Shown here piece after piece: positions 26,121 to 35,233 of a stretch of 64,000 bases of DNA. A program made the translations under genes and the position numbers. Each line of letters starts with the position of its first letter. Position 1 is the stretch's first letter. The notes under the pieces were generated by a model, which saw nothing but the letters and a program-made list of their open reading frames with translations, did not search any database and had not been told where the DNA came from. Location: positions 124,001 through 188,000 of the forward strand of contig NZ_FNFM01000003.1 in the NCBI RefSeq assembly GCF_900101095.1, in the 5' to 3' direction. Source of the DNA: Actinopolyspora mzabensis. Lineage in GTDB: Bacteria > Actinomycetota > Actinomycetes > Mycobacteriales > Pseudonocardiaceae.

Positions 26121-27626
26121 ATGCTGTGCCTGGTAACCGGTGCCACGGGGTACATCGGTGGTCGGCTCGTGCCGCGCCTGCTGGCCGAGGGGCATCGAGT
26201 CCGCTGTCTCGTGCGCGATCCGGACAAGCTCCGCGACGTTCCCTGGGCCGACCGGATCGAGGTCGTTCGCGGCGACGTGCTGGATCCGGACAGCATGCGC
26301 GCCGCTTGTCACGGTGTCGACGTGCTCTATTACCTGGTGCACTCGATGTCCGGTGCCGGTTTCGTCGAACGCGACCGCCGGGGCGCTTCGGAGACCGGGC
26401 GAGTGGCCGCTGAGGCAGGCGTTTCCCGGATCGTGTATCTCGGTGGGCTGCACCCTACCGATCGCGGCGAACTCTCCGAACACCTCGGTTCCCGGGTCGA
26501 GGTCGGAAACATCTTTCTCGCGGGGCCCGTACCGGCCGTCGTGCTGCAAGCCGCTGTCGTGCTGGGCTCCGGATCGGCCAGTTTCGAGATGCTGCGATAC
26601 CTCACCGAACGGTTGCCGGTGATGGTCACACCACAATGGGTACGAAACCGGGTTCAACCCATCGCGATTCGGGATCTGCTGCACTACCTGGTTCGTGCCG
26701 CCGAAATCCCGGAGCCGCTCAATCGGACCTTCGACCTCGGTGGGCCGGAGATCCTCACCTACGAGCAGATGATGCGGCGCTACGCGGCGGTCGCGGGGCT
26801 GCCGCGCCGCGTGATGCTGCCGGTGAGCGTGCTTTCACCACGGCTGAGCTCGCACTGGATCAACATAGTCACTCCCGTGCCCAAATCGATCGGTGCTCCG
26901 CTGATCGACTCGCTGGTGCACGAGGCGGTGTGTACCGAGCACGACATCGACGCCTACGTCGCCAGACCCGAGCAGGGACTGCTCTCGTACGAACAGGCCG
27001 TGCGCCTGGCCCTGGCCCGGGTTCGCAACGGACAGGTGGATACCCGCTGGTCCGATGCATCGGGGGACAGACCCTCGGATCCGTTGCCCTCCGATCCGCA
27101 GTGGGCGGGTGGTAGTGCCTACCGCGATGTGCGGGTCCGTCGGACATCGGCCGCGCCGAAAACCGTCTGGCGAGTCATCGAAAGCATCGGAGGTCGCAAC
27201 GGCTGGTACTCCATGCCACTGGCATGGGCGGCACGAGGCTGGGTCGATCGTCTGGTGGGAGGTGTGGGGCTTCGGAGAGGACGGCGTGACGCCCACGAAC
27301 TCCGAACCGGCGACGCGCTGGACTGGTGGCGAGTGGAGCAACTCGACGACGGCAGGCTGCTGCGGCTGCGTGCCGAGATGAAACTACCCGGACGTGCCTG
27401 GCTCGAACTGGGCGTCCATCCGGACACGGGCTCGGGATCCGTGTACCGGCAGCGGGCCGTGTTCGTGCCCCGTGGGCTCTTCGGCCATCTCTACTGGTGG
27501 GCCGTCGCCCCGTTCCACGGGGCCGTCTTCGGGGGCATGGCACGCAACATCGTCCGCGAGGCGGAGCGGTCGGCCGGACGGTACCGTGCCGCGGAGGGGT
27601 CTTCCGGGTACCACAAACCCGGATGA
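26121..27626 (+). CDS. NAD(P)-binding SDR fused to a DUF2867 domain
   Basis: A 501-residue protein. Residues 1-about 300 form an extended/atypical SDR with the NAD(P) motif VTGATGYIGGRLVPRLL, LVRDP, and YYLVHSM, similar to NmrA/complex-I-chaperone-like proteins. Residues about 335-490 form a DUF2867 domain: WRVIESIGGRNGWYSMPLAWAARGWVDRLVGGVGLRRGRRD and GALFRQRAVF-like strands, ending in FGGMARNI. The fusion is standard in actinobacteria. It may act on a quinone or lipid-like ligand, but no reaction is known. No clear ribosome site precedes ATG 26121. Confidence 0.85.
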   Translation: MLCLVTGATGYIGGRLVPRLLAEGHRVRCLVRDPDKLRDVPWADRIEVVRGDVLDPDSMRAACHGVDVLYYLVHSMSGAGFVERDRRGASETGRVAAEAGVSRIVYLGGLHPTDRGELSEHLGSRVEVGNIFLAGPVPAVVLQAAVVLGSGSASFEMLRYLTERLPVMVTPQWVRNRVQPIAIRDLLHYLVRAAEIPEPLNRTFDLGGPEILTYEQMMRRYAAVAGLPRRVMLPVSVLSPRLSSHWINIVTPVPKSIGAPLIDSLVHEAVCTEHDIDAYVARPEQGLLSYEQAVRLALARVRNGQVDTRWSDASGDRPSDPLPSDPQWAGGSAYRDVRVRRTSAAPKTVWRVIESIGGRNGWYSMPLAWAARGWVDRLVGGVGLRRGRRDAHELRTGDALDWWRVEQLDDGRLLRLRAEMKLPGRAWLELGVHPDTGSGSVYRQRAVFVPRGLFGHLYWWAVAPFHGAVFGGMARNIVREAERSAGRYRAAEGSSGYHKPG

Positions 27627-27631
27627 GTCCG

Positions 27632-28051
27632 TTACGACTCGCACCAACCGTGGGGCAGCTCGGTCATGCCGGATACCGAACGACACCAGACGTAGACCCA
27701 GCAGCGGCGCTGATCCCGGAGTGTGAGGACGCGGCGGAGGTATTCCGGACCTTCGTAGCGGTCCAGGACGGACAGTGACCGCTCCGGTTCCCGCAGTACG
27801 TAGACCTCGGCGGGGATTCCCTCGCTCGCCGCGGGAACCGAGTCGGTGGGGATGAAAGCCGGATAGCCCTGTCCGGTGTCGTAGAGCCGTCCCGCGAGCA
27901 GGGTGTCGTTCTCCCGCCGGCTCGCCAGGGATCTCATGAGATCGCCTGCCGGGCCCGTGCTGCGCAAGGTGCCGTAAACCGCGACCCGCCACGGTCGTTG
28001 TTCGTCGTGCGGTCGCGGGACGGTCGTGTGCGTCGTTCCCACAGGGCTCAC
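27632..28051 (-). CDS. Gamma-glutamylcyclotransferase-fold (AIG2-like) protein
   Basis: A 139-residue protein converging on the SDR-DUF2867 gene with a 5-bp gap. VAVYGTLR near residue 24 is the substrate-cradle motif of the GGCT fold, followed by GRLYDTGQGYPAF, AEVYVL and LDRYEGPEYLRR, where Glu in YEG is the expected catalytic residue. Members release 5-oxoproline from gamma-glutamyl amines or act on related amides. The start is a GTG; a second GTG nine bases later is possible. Confidence 0.8.
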   Translation of the reverse strand: MSPVGTTHTTVPRPHDEQRPWRVAVYGTLRSTGPAGDLMRSLASRRENDTLLAGRLYDTGQGYPAFIPTDSVPAASEGIPAEVYVLREPERSLSVLDRYEGPEYLRRVLTLRDQRRCWVYVWCRSVSGMTELPHGWCES

Positions 28052-28171
28052 TCGATACGGTCGTCCAGCCCCACAAGCCCGGGATTCGGTAGGGAATTCC
28101 CGGGCCGAGCCTCCCCGGTGATCACCGCCCCCGTACGTCGCCGGACCGCGTACCAGCGGGGAGTCACCGAG

Positions 28172-28693
28172 CTACTGCGAACCGGGGTCGGGGTCGCGCT
28201 TGCTCAGCCCCGAGAGCAGCCGTTCCATCACCTGGGGATCGACGTCGTCGGGGAGTTCCTCCGACTGTTCGGAGGCGTTGGAACGTTTCGGCTCCCGACG
28301 GGGGAGTGGAACGTCCGAAGCACGCATCCCCTGCGGCAGTTCCAGTTCGCACCAGACGATGCGTCCTCGGCCCTCGGGTGAGACCACACCGGTGTGCACA
28401 CCCGCGAGATTCGACGAGACAGCGGGAGGCAGCACACTCTGGTCGTCCTCGACCTCGATCACCAGATTGTTGCCGTGAATCCGCAGCCGGACCGAGACGA
28501 AACCCGGTGACTGCGAATCCGAGTGCTCGACGACGGCGGACACGAGCCGGGTAGCCGCCGCTGTCGCCTCGTCGGTCATCGGGCGCAGGGACCACTCGCT
28601 CAGGGTGAAACGGACGAACATGTCGGTGCAGTTCACGGCGCTTTGCAGCGCGACGAGCCGAAGGTCGTCGGTCTGCGCGGTCTCGGTATCCAC
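28172..28693 (-). CDS. Degenerate HATPase-like (anti-sigma kinase-type) protein
   Basis: A 173-residue protein from GTG 28693 preceded by GGAAGG. Residues 10-115 have the order of an RsbW/HATPase_c_2 domain: MFVRFTLSEWSLRP, then a helix ATRLVSAVVEHSDSQSP in the N-box position, and VRLRIHGNNLVIEVEDDQSVLPP in the G1 position. The ATP-coordinating Asn of the N box is not seen and the glycine-rich lid is weak, so ATP binding is doubtful. The tail is charged. Such proteins are common in Streptomyces relatives near stress regulators. Confidence 0.6.
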   Translation of the reverse strand: MDTETAQTDDLRLVALQSAVNCTDMFVRFTLSEWSLRPMTDEATAAATRLVSAVVEHSDSQSPGFVSVRLRIHGNNLVIEVEDDQSVLPPAVSSNLAGVHTGVVSPEGRGRIVWCELELPQGMRASDVPLPRREPKRSNASEQSEELPDDVDPQVMERLLSGLSKRDPDPGSQ

Positions 28694-29156
28694 CTCGGTC
28701 CTTCCATCGTCGGCGTCGTAGCCGGTAACCGAAAGGTCACGTGTTGTCCAACCGGATCCTCTGCGGCTGTGGCTCGGCCCACGAACCAGTTGTCACTTCG
28801 CACCGGAGGTACGTGACGGTGCTGCCGACAGCGGTACGTACACCCGGCTGGACTGTCCCGCGTTGGCGTTCGCGCCTACCGAGTGGGACCGCGGTAACGC
28901 AACGTCCATTCGCGTGATACTTCGAATGTTCGCATATTCATGGTCACCGACCGAATCGTACCCGCCGGCCACCGAGTAGCTCCGTAGCTGTTCGGTGCGG
29001 CGTGTCGCGGCTCAAGCACGAGTTCCCCCGCTGGCGTGTTTCGCCTCACAGTCGCATCCTCGAGGGGACCGAGGAGGGCAACGTTCGCCCAATCTTCTCG
29101 GGCGACACGATCGGATAACTCCAGTCAGCCGTTGTCCAGCAGTGGGGAGCGGACAC
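28694..29156. other. 463-bp divergent intergenic region
   Basis: Lies between the HATPase-like gene and the LigD polymerase-type gene, which point away from each other. It becomes less GC-rich near 28915-28960. An upstream in-frame extension of the LigD-like frame reaches 28995 but has no family similarity. No RNA or gene recognised. Confidence 0.4.
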
Positions 29157-30077
29157 TTGAACGTCTCGTTCGACGTCGACGGTAGGTCGATCAGCGTTTC
29201 CCGCCCCGGGAAGGTGCTCTTTCCCGTCGACGGGATCACCAAGCAGCGGATCGTCTCCTACTACCGCGAGGTGGCTCCGGCGATGTTGCCCCACCTGCGC
29301 GACCGACCGATGGTCATGGAGCGGTTCCCGGACGGCATCGACGGTGAACGCATCGTGCAGCACAACGTGCCGGACTTCTTTCCCGAGTGGATCCCCCGCG
29401 TCCGGGTGGCCAAGAAGAGCGGTGGGCACAACGAACTCGCGGTGTGTGGCGACACTCCGACACTGCTCTACCTCGCCGGGCAGGCCTGCCTTACCCCTCA
29501 CCCGTGGTTGTCCAACCGGGAGTACCCCGCGGTGCCGGATCGGCTGGTGTTCGATCTCGATCCCTCGGTCGATGAGCCCGATTCGCTGCGCACCGCTGTT
29601 CGGCTGGTCGGCGAGACCCTGGAGGAGCTCGGGCTCGTCCCGTTCCCGATGACCACCGGCTCCCGGGGGTTTCACGTGGTCACCCCGATACGCGGCGAGC
29701 ACTCGTTCGACGAGTCGCACGAGCTGGCCTTCGGCGTCGCCCGGCTGCTGGCGGCACGTCTGCCCGCGACGCTGACCGTCGAGCAACGCAAGAAGGAACG
29801 AGGCGAACGCGTTTTCGTCGACTATCTACGCAACGGCTACGCCCAGACCGCGGTAGCGCCGTACGCGGTGCGTGCTCGCACCGGTGCACCGGTCGCCGCT
29901 CCGCTGTGGTGGTCGGAGCTGGATTCGATCGGCCCGGCCTCGTTCACCATCCACGAGATGCCCGCGCGGTTGCGTGCCTACGGCGACCCGTGGGAGGAGT
30001 TCGCCGACAGCGCCCGGTCGGCCGCGCATGCCCGGAGCCGGTTGTCCCGGCTGCGGGAGGGCACACCGGGCAGGTGA
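29157..30077 (+). CDS. Stand-alone LigD polymerase-domain protein (NHEJ primase-polymerase)
   Basis: A 306-residue protein from TTG 29157, which has GGGGAG seven bases upstream; GTG 29142 is the alternative. It is an archaeo-eukaryotic primase-type polymerase of the LigD PolDom family: VSRPGKVLFPVDGITKQRIVSYY at the N-terminus, the metal-binding DLDP motif (LVFDLDPS), the TTGSRGFHVVTP nucleotide motif, and VFVDYLRN. It fills in or primes DNA ends in non-homologous end joining. No ligase or phosphoesterase domain is fused. Ku is encoded at 33986-35038, separated by a USP and a Clp ATPase gene. Confidence 0.9.
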   Translation: MNVSFDVDGRSISVSRPGKVLFPVDGITKQRIVSYYREVAPAMLPHLRDRPMVMERFPDGIDGERIVQHNVPDFFPEWIPRVRVAKKSGGHNELAVCGDTPTLLYLAGQACLTPHPWLSNREYPAVPDRLVFDLDPSVDEPDSLRTAVRLVGETLEELGLVPFPMTTGSRGFHVVTPIRGEHSFDESHELAFGVARLLAARLPATLTVEQRKKERGERVFVDYLRNGYAQTAVAPYAVRARTGAPVAAPLWWSELDSIGPASFTIHEMPARLRAYGDPWEEFADSARSAAHARSRLSRLREGTPGR

Positions 30078-30275
30078 CCCGCCCGTCGTCCCACCGGAAC
30101 GGTGCGTACTCGTGCGACGAACTTCGGGAGGCGGTGGGCCCGCGGATCGCTGCGGCCCGGTGCGGCAGGTGTCATGGTTGGTTCCGGGCGCTGCTCCTGG
30201 CAGCCCTGCGAACTCGGGACGCCGCGCCGACACGCACCTCCGCCCGGACCGATGCCATGACCACCGGAGTGAGAC

Positions 30276-31163
30276 ATGTCTACCATCGCGAAACCGATTC
30301 TGGTCGGAATCGACGGTTCTCCCACCGCTTTCGAAGCCGTTCGCTGGGCGGCTCGCGAGGCAGCCCACCGTTCGGCACCGTTGCGCTTGGTGCACGCCGA
30401 CGTCTCGGCCACGGGCTATGTTCCCGACACGTTGGGAACCTCCACACCGGAACCCACCAACGAGACGGCACGGGAATTCGTCAGCGACTGGCTGCGCGAC
30501 GCTCGGGAAATCGCGGCCGCCGAGGATCCGGAACTCGTGGTGGACACGGCCGTGCGTAGCGGATCCGCCCGCACCGTGTTGCTGGACGAGTCCAGCACTG
30601 CACGGCTGGTCGTGGTCGGCAGCCGTGGTCTCGGCAGTTTCAGCGGCGTGATACTGGGCTCGGTGGCGATCGCGTTGACGCACCACGGGCAGTGTCCGGT
30701 GGCGGTGGTGCGGGAGCCCGACGAGGGAGCGGAACCCGCCGAGCTCCCCGTCGTCGTCGGCGTGGACGGTTCCGGTCCCGGTGAGCTCGCGCTGCGGTGG
30801 GCGTTCGACATGGCCGCGTCCCGCTCGACCGGGATCATGGCGGTGCATGCCTGGCACGACCTGGTTGTGGGGGAGCTGTGGACCCGTGCGCAGGCGGACA
30901 AGACCTGGGAATCCGTTCGCGCCGACGAGCAGCGGCTGCTCGCCGAAGTGCTGGCGGGTTGGCGGGAGGAATATCCCGACGTGCCGGTGCACGAAATCGT
31001 CGGTTACGGCAAACCCGCGCGGCTGCTGTTGGAACAGGCCGACAACGCTCAACTGGTGGTGGTGGGGGCACGTGGTCGCGGTGGGTTGGCGGGGCTGTTG
31101 CTGGGCTCGACCAGCCAGACCCTGCTGCACCACGCGCCCTGCCCGGTCATCGTCGCTCGCTGA
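30276..31163 (+). CDS. Universal stress protein, two USP domains
   Basis: A 295-residue protein; ATG 30276 follows GGAGTGAGAC. The domains open ILVGIDGSPTA and VVVGVDGSGPG and have loops VGSRGLGSFSGVILGSVA and VGARGRGGLAGLLLGSTS, both able to bind nucleotide. It is the sixth USP gene of the window, about 9 kb from the main stress island. Confidence 0.93.
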   Translation: MSTIAKPILVGIDGSPTAFEAVRWAAREAAHRSAPLRLVHADVSATGYVPDTLGTSTPEPTNETAREFVSDWLRDAREIAAAEDPELVVDTAVRSGSARTVLLDESSTARLVVVGSRGLGSFSGVILGSVAIALTHHGQCPVAVVREPDEGAEPAELPVVVGVDGSGPGELALRWAFDMAASRSTGIMAVHAWHDLVVGELWTRAQADKTWESVRADEQRLLAEVLAGWREEYPDVPVHEIVGYGKPARLLLEQADNAQLVVVGARGRGGLAGLLLGSTSQTLLHHAPCPVIVAR

Positions 31164-31180
31164 GAGCCCTCCCGGGCCGG

Positions 31181-31228
31181 ATAACCGGGCTGCGACATAA
31201 CCGGGCTGCGACATAACCGGGCTGCGAC
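31181..31228. repeat. Three tandem copies of a 16-bp unit
   Basis: ATAACCGGGCTGCGAC occurs three times without gap at 31181, 31197 and 31213, right after the USP stop codon and before a terminator hairpin. Copy number likely varies between strains. Confidence 0.9.
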
Positions 31229-31234
31229 ACGAAC

Positions 31235-31264
31235 GGGCGGCGACTCCGGATGGAATCGCCGCCC
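31235..31264. terminator. Bidirectional terminator between USP and clp genes
   Basis: Perfect 9-bp stem GGGCGGCGA (31235-31243) / TCGCCGCCC (31256-31264) with a 12-base loop between convergent genes. Confidence 0.65.
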
Positions 31265-31341
31265 CCGTTACTCGGTACCGGCCCTGCGGAGGGGCCGGGG
31301 TGTCGCTTCACCCGCCGAGAGCCTCACCGGCGGACTTCCGG

Positions 31342-33873
31342 TCAGACGGAGGCCTCCGCAGGTTGCGGTTGCACCGAGAACCGCAGTCGGTCCTGGTCGG
31401 CCCCGACAACCACGCGTTGACCCTGGGCGAGTTCTCCGTCCAGCAGCAGGTCCGAGATCGAGTCGTCCACTTCGCGCTGGATGGTCCGCCGTAGCGGGCG
31501 GGCCCCGTAATCGGGCTGATGCCCGTGCTCGGTCAGCCAGTCCACCGCGTCCGATTCGAACGTGATGTCGATCCCCTGTGCCTGCAGTCGTTGTTTGGTC
31601 TCGTCCAACAACAGCTCGGTTATGCTGCGCAGCTGGTCCGACTCCAGTCTGCGGAACACCACGATCTCGTCGATCCGGTTGAGGAACTCGGGGCGGAACG
31701 AGTCACGCAGCCGGACCATCAACCGGTCCCGTGCCGCCTCGGTGGTCTGTTCCTCCTCCCTGGTGCTGAACCCGAGCACGCCGGAACGATTGGAGATGAT
31801 GTCCGAACCCAGGTTGCTGGTCATGATCAGCACCGTGTTCCGAAAGTCCACCGTGCGCCCTTGGCCGTCGGTGAGGCGGCCGTCCTCCATGACCTGCAGC
31901 AGGATGTTGAAAACGTCGGTGTGCGCCTTCTCGATCTCATCGAGCAGCACCACGGAGTAGGGCCTGCGCCGGACTTCCTCGGTGAGCTGACCCGCCTCGC
32001 CGTAACCGACGTACCCCGGGGGAGCGCCGACCATCCGACTGGCGGTGTGCGCCTCCTGGTACTCGCTCATGTCCAGCCGGACCATCCGGTCCTGGTCACC
32101 GAACAGCGATTCGGCAAGAGCCCGGGCCAGCTCGGTCTTGCCGACCCCGGTCGGCCCCAGGAACAGGAAAGTGCCGACCGGCCGGTTCGGGTCTCCCATG
32201 CCGGTTCGGGAACGGCGTACCGCGCGGGAGACCGCGTGAACGGCTTCGTCCTGACCGACGACCCGGTGATGCAGCTGTTCCTCCAGCCGCATCAGCCTGC
32301 CCTTCTCCTCCTCGGTCAGCTGGGTGACCGGGATTCCGGTGGCTCGGGAGACGACCTCTGCTATGTCCGTCGACCCGACCTCCGGGATCCCGTCGGGGCT
32401 GTGCCGCTGCTGCCGGATCCTGTTCTGCACCTGGTTGATCTCGTCCCGCAGCTGCGAAGCCTGCTCGTAGTTCTCGTTCGTGACCGCCTGAGCCTTGTCC
32501 CTGCTGAGCTGTTCGGCCTGTTCCTCCAGCTCGCGGACATCGGTCGTGGGAGTACGGGTGCGCAGACGTTTGCGTGCCCCGGCCTGATCGAGCAGGTCGA
32601 TGGCCTTGTCCGGCAGGTAGCGGTCCGCGACGTAGCGGTCGGAGAGCTCTGCGGCGGCGTTGATCGCCTCGTCGCTGAACCGCACCTGGTGGTGCGCCTC
32701 GTAGCGGTCCCGCAGCCCCCGCATGATCTGGACCGTGTCCTCGACACTGGGTTCGGCGACGTCGATGCGTTGGAAGCGACGTTCCAGCGCGGCGTCCTTC
32801 TCGATGTTCTTGCGGTACTCGTCCAGTGTCGTGGCCCCGACCACGTGCAGATCGCCCCGGGCCAGCCTCGGTTTGAGCATGTTGCCGGCGTCCACGGCAC
32901 CTTCTGATCCGCCCGCGCCGACGACGGTGTGCAGTTCGTCGATGAAGATGATCAGCTGCTCGCTCTGCTGGCTGATCTCCTCGATGATCTTGTTCATCCG
33001 TTCCTCGAAGTCGCCCCGGTAGCGGGTACCGGCGACCACACCGGAGACGTCGAGCTGCACCACTCGCTTGTTCGCCAGCACGTCGGGAACCTCGCCGTCG
33101 ACGATGCGCTGCGCGATTCCCTCCATGACCGAGGTCTTGCCGACGCCCGCCTCGCCGATGAGCGCGGGGTTGTTCTTCGTTCGGCGCGAGAGCACTTCCA
33201 CGGTCTGCTCGATCTCCGATTCGCGACCGATCACCGGGTCCAGCCCGCCCTCGCGGGCTCGTGCGGTCAGGTCCTGGCCGTATTCGTCCAGCGTGGGGGT
33301 CGGGCTGTGGTGCTGGGCCTCGGGGGTTTGCTGCCCACCGCCGGCGCCCCGGGCCGGCGGCCCGCTCTGCAGCGCTTCCAGGGTCACGTGGGCCGCCGCG
33401 AGCATCTGGCCCGCCGTGGATTCCTGGTTCGCCGCCAGCGCGAGCAGCAGGTGATCCGGGCCGATGTAGGACGAGCCCACCGCGCGGGCCACTCGGTGCG
33501 CGTCCAGCAGTGCCCGCTTGGCCGCCGGAGTCAGCATGGGGGGTTGGTCGGTGCTCTCGGTCCGCGGCAGCTGCTGCTCGATGCTCTGGGCGATCGCGGC
33601 GGGGTCCGCGCCTGCCCGTTCGAGCATCGAACGCGTCGTCTCGGTCTGGCTCGCCGCCCACAGCAGGTGGTGCGCGTCCAGGTCGTGACCGCCGCGTTCG
33701 GCCGTGAACCGCGCGGCGGCTGCCATCAGTTCCTGGGCCTGGTGGGTCATCAGGCGGGTGATGTCGACGCGCTGCACCGGTCGGGGAGTGTTGCCCTGTC
33801 CGCCGAGAAACCGGGCGAGGAAGTCGTCGAACGGACTCGAACCGGGCCCACCGGAACCGAAGAAGTTGTTCAT
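31342..33873 (-). CDS. ClpC-type AAA+ ATPase (Clp protease ATP-binding subunit)
   Basis: An 843-residue Hsp100 protein from ATG 33873 (GAGAGAGG upstream). Order: a variable N-terminus [20 protein letters not shown], a double Clp N-domain (about 45-180), AAA1 with Walker [10 protein letters not shown] and Walker B IIFIDELH, a UVR-type motif [16 protein letters not shown] between the two AAA modules, and AAA2 with GPTGVGKTE and [11 protein letters not shown]. The loop [12 protein letters not shown] contains the LGF tripeptide by which ClpC docks to ClpP. The glycine-rich start differs from the housekeeping ClpC, so this is probably a second, stress-linked unfoldase. An HspR-type element lies upstream. 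Confidence 0.92.
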   Translation of the reverse strand: MNNFFGSGGPGSSPFDDFLARFLGGQGNTPRPVQRVDITRLMTHQAQELMAAAARFTAERGGHDLDAHHLLWAASQTETTRSMLERAGADPAAIAQSIEQQLPRTESTDQPPMLTPAAKRALLDAHRVARAVGSSYIGPDHLLLALAANQESTAGQMLAAAHVTLEALQSGPPARGAGGGQQTPEAQHHSPTPTLDEYGQDLTARAREGGLDPVIGRESEIEQTVEVLSRRTKNNPALIGEAGVGKTSVMEGIAQRIVDGEVPDVLANKRVVQLDVSGVVAGTRYRGDFEERMNKIIEEISQQSEQLIIFIDELHTVVGAGGSEGAVDAGNMLKPRLARGDLHVVGATTLDEYRKNIEKDAALERRFQRIDVAEPSVEDTVQIMRGLRDRYEAHHQVRFSDEAINAAAELSDRYVADRYLPDKAIDLLDQAGARKRLRTRTPTTDVRELEEQAEQLSRDKAQAVTNENYEQASQLRDEINQVQNRIRQQRHSPDGIPEVGSTDIAEVVSRATGIPVTQLTEEEKGRLMRLEEQLHHRVVGQDEAVHAVSRAVRRSRTGMGDPNRPVGTFLFLGPTGVGKTELARALAESLFGDQDRMVRLDMSEYQEAHTASRMVGAPPGYVGYGEAGQLTEEVRRRPYSVVLLDEIEKAHTDVFNILLQVMEDGRLTDGQGRTVDFRNTVLIMTSNLGSDIISNRSGVLGFSTREEEQTTEAARDRLMVRLRDSFRPEFLNRIDEIVVFRRLESDQLRSITELLLDETKQRLQAQGIDITFESDAVDWLTEHGHQPDYGARPLRRTIQREVDDSISDLLLDGELAQGQRVVVGADQDRLRFSVQPQPAEASV

Positions 33874-33945
33874 CACTACCTCTCTCGTTCGCACGCTTCG
33901 TTGCGGATCGCGTCTCGTACAACATGAGCGACGCCGATCGGCATT

Positions 33946-33966
33946 CCTGAGTCGGTTTCGCTCAAG
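33946..33966 (-). promoter_or_regulatory. HAIR-like element (HspR operator) upstream of clp
   Basis: CCTGAGT-N7-GCTCAAG matches the HspR-associated inverted repeat CTTGAGT-N7-ACTCAAG at 12 of 14 positions with exact spacing. It lies 73-93 bp before the clp start. An additional half site ACTCAAG is at 33984-33990. Confidence 0.65.
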
Positions 33967-33985
33967 GCTAACGCATTCATCGGAC

Positions 33986-35038
33986 TCAAGGTGATCCACC
34001 TCCTTGACCTCGGCCGCGTCTTCGCGGTTTCTTCCCGGCGGGTTCGTTCTCCGGTTGTCTGCTCCGGTGCACACCCGGCGATTCGGTGATCGCCCTCTCC
34101 AACTGGGCCCGGTTGAGCTTGGATCTGCCCCGGATGTCGAGTTCGCGCGCACGTCGTCGCAGCTCGTCACGGCTCAACGTGGAAACCGACTCGGCATCCC
34201 GTCGATCCGGGGGTGTGTTGCCGCGGGAGGACTCCGCGGTGTTCCCCGGAGAACCCGTTCCGGCGCGGACTCGGGCGGTGCTGCGACGCAGCGCATCGGC
34301 CAGGTCAACGGGCTCGGGCGGTTCGGTTCGCTCGGAGACGGCGCGGTTCGCGCGCCCCGCCGCCTTGTCCTCGAGCAATCGCTCGATCCGTGCGGTGTGC
34401 GTGTCGTAGTGCTCCGCGGGCCGCCACGGGGTGCTCATCGACCTGATGAGGTCTCCGGCCAGTCGCAACTCCCGCGAGTCGTAGCGCTCGTCTTCGGAGG
34501 TGTGCTCGAGCACGTTCGCGGGATCGCGTATCTCTTCGAGGAAGAACAGGGTGTGCAGCACCAGCACGTCGTCCTCCGGACGTACGGCCGTCAGGTACTC
34601 CCTCCCCCGGAACACGAAGGTGGCGATCCCCACCCGCCCGGTTTCGGACATCGCGCGGCGCAACAGGGCGTAGGCGCGCGCGTTCCTCCGGTCGGCCGGA
34701 GCGAGCCAGTACGACTTCTGGAAGTGCACGGGGTCGATCTCGGAGAGGTCGACGAACTCGTCGACCTCGATCGTTCCGGAACGCTCCGGCGCGACTTCGT
34801 CGAGTTCGTGCTGTTCGACCGTGACCAGAACGCCGTCGATCTCCCGCCCCCTGACGACCTCGTCGCCCTCCAGCTCCTTGCCCGTGCGCTCGTTGATCCT
34901 GCGATAGCGCACCCTGTCCGAGGTTCCCCGCTCGTACTGGTTGAAACGGATACCGTGCTCCTCGGTGGCGCTGTACAGCCCGACGGGGATGGTGACCAGA
35001 CCGAACTTGAGCGATCCCGCCCAGATCTTGTGCGGCAT
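33986..35038 (-). CDS. ku: Ku protein, bacterial non-homologous end joining
   Basis: A 350-residue protein from ATG 35038 with GGAGGAAACC upstream. Ku core (about 1-260): MPHKIWAGSLKFGLVTIPVGLYSATEE, RYRRINERTGKELEGDEVVRGREIDG, FYWLAP-like QKSYWLAPADRRNARAYALL, and TLFFLEEIRDPA. It forms a ring around DNA ends. The C-terminal 90 residues contain a SAP-like helix pair (LSRDELRRRARELDIRGRSKLNRAQLERAI) and a Lys/Arg-rich tail, typical of extended actinobacterial Ku that binds DNA more strongly and recruits LigD. Its stop lies within the clp promoter region. Confidence 0.95.
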   Translation of the reverse strand: MPHKIWAGSLKFGLVTIPVGLYSATEEHGIRFNQYERGTSDRVRYRRINERTGKELEGDEVVRGREIDGVLVTVEQHELDEVAPERSGTIEVDEFVDLSEIDPVHFQKSYWLAPADRRNARAYALLRRAMSETGRVGIATFVFRGREYLTAVRPEDDVLVLHTLFFLEEIRDPANVLEHTSEDERYDSRELRLAGDLIRSMSTPWRPAEHYDTHTARIERLLEDKAAGRANRAVSERTEPPEPVDLADALRRSTARVRAGTGSPGNTAESSRGNTPPDRRDAESVSTLSRDELRRRARELDIRGRSKLNRAQLERAITESPGVHRSRQPENEPAGKKPRRRGRGQGGGSP

Positions 35039-35233
35039 GGTTTCCTCCTCACCCGGCCGGTGACCCTGCAAACACGCGCCGCCACTGAAAACACGCGCCG
35101 CCCCTGCGCGCTGGATGCCCAGCCGGTGCGGCCCGGCAAACCTCTTCGGGTGGCTCCTCGCTCGGCCCGGCCGGAGAGCGACCGTCCGGTGGCCAACCGC
35201 GAGCAGGAGGATCCTCCTCCCGGGTGGGAGCGT

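Noticed and set aside
31519-32907. 462-codon plus-strand frame
   Set aside because: Antisense shadow of the Clp ATPase gene with no ribosome site or motif.
32096-33925. 609-codon minus-strand frame
   Set aside because: It is an alternative frame of the Clp ATPase gene, which has complete Walker and N-domain motifs in the other frame.
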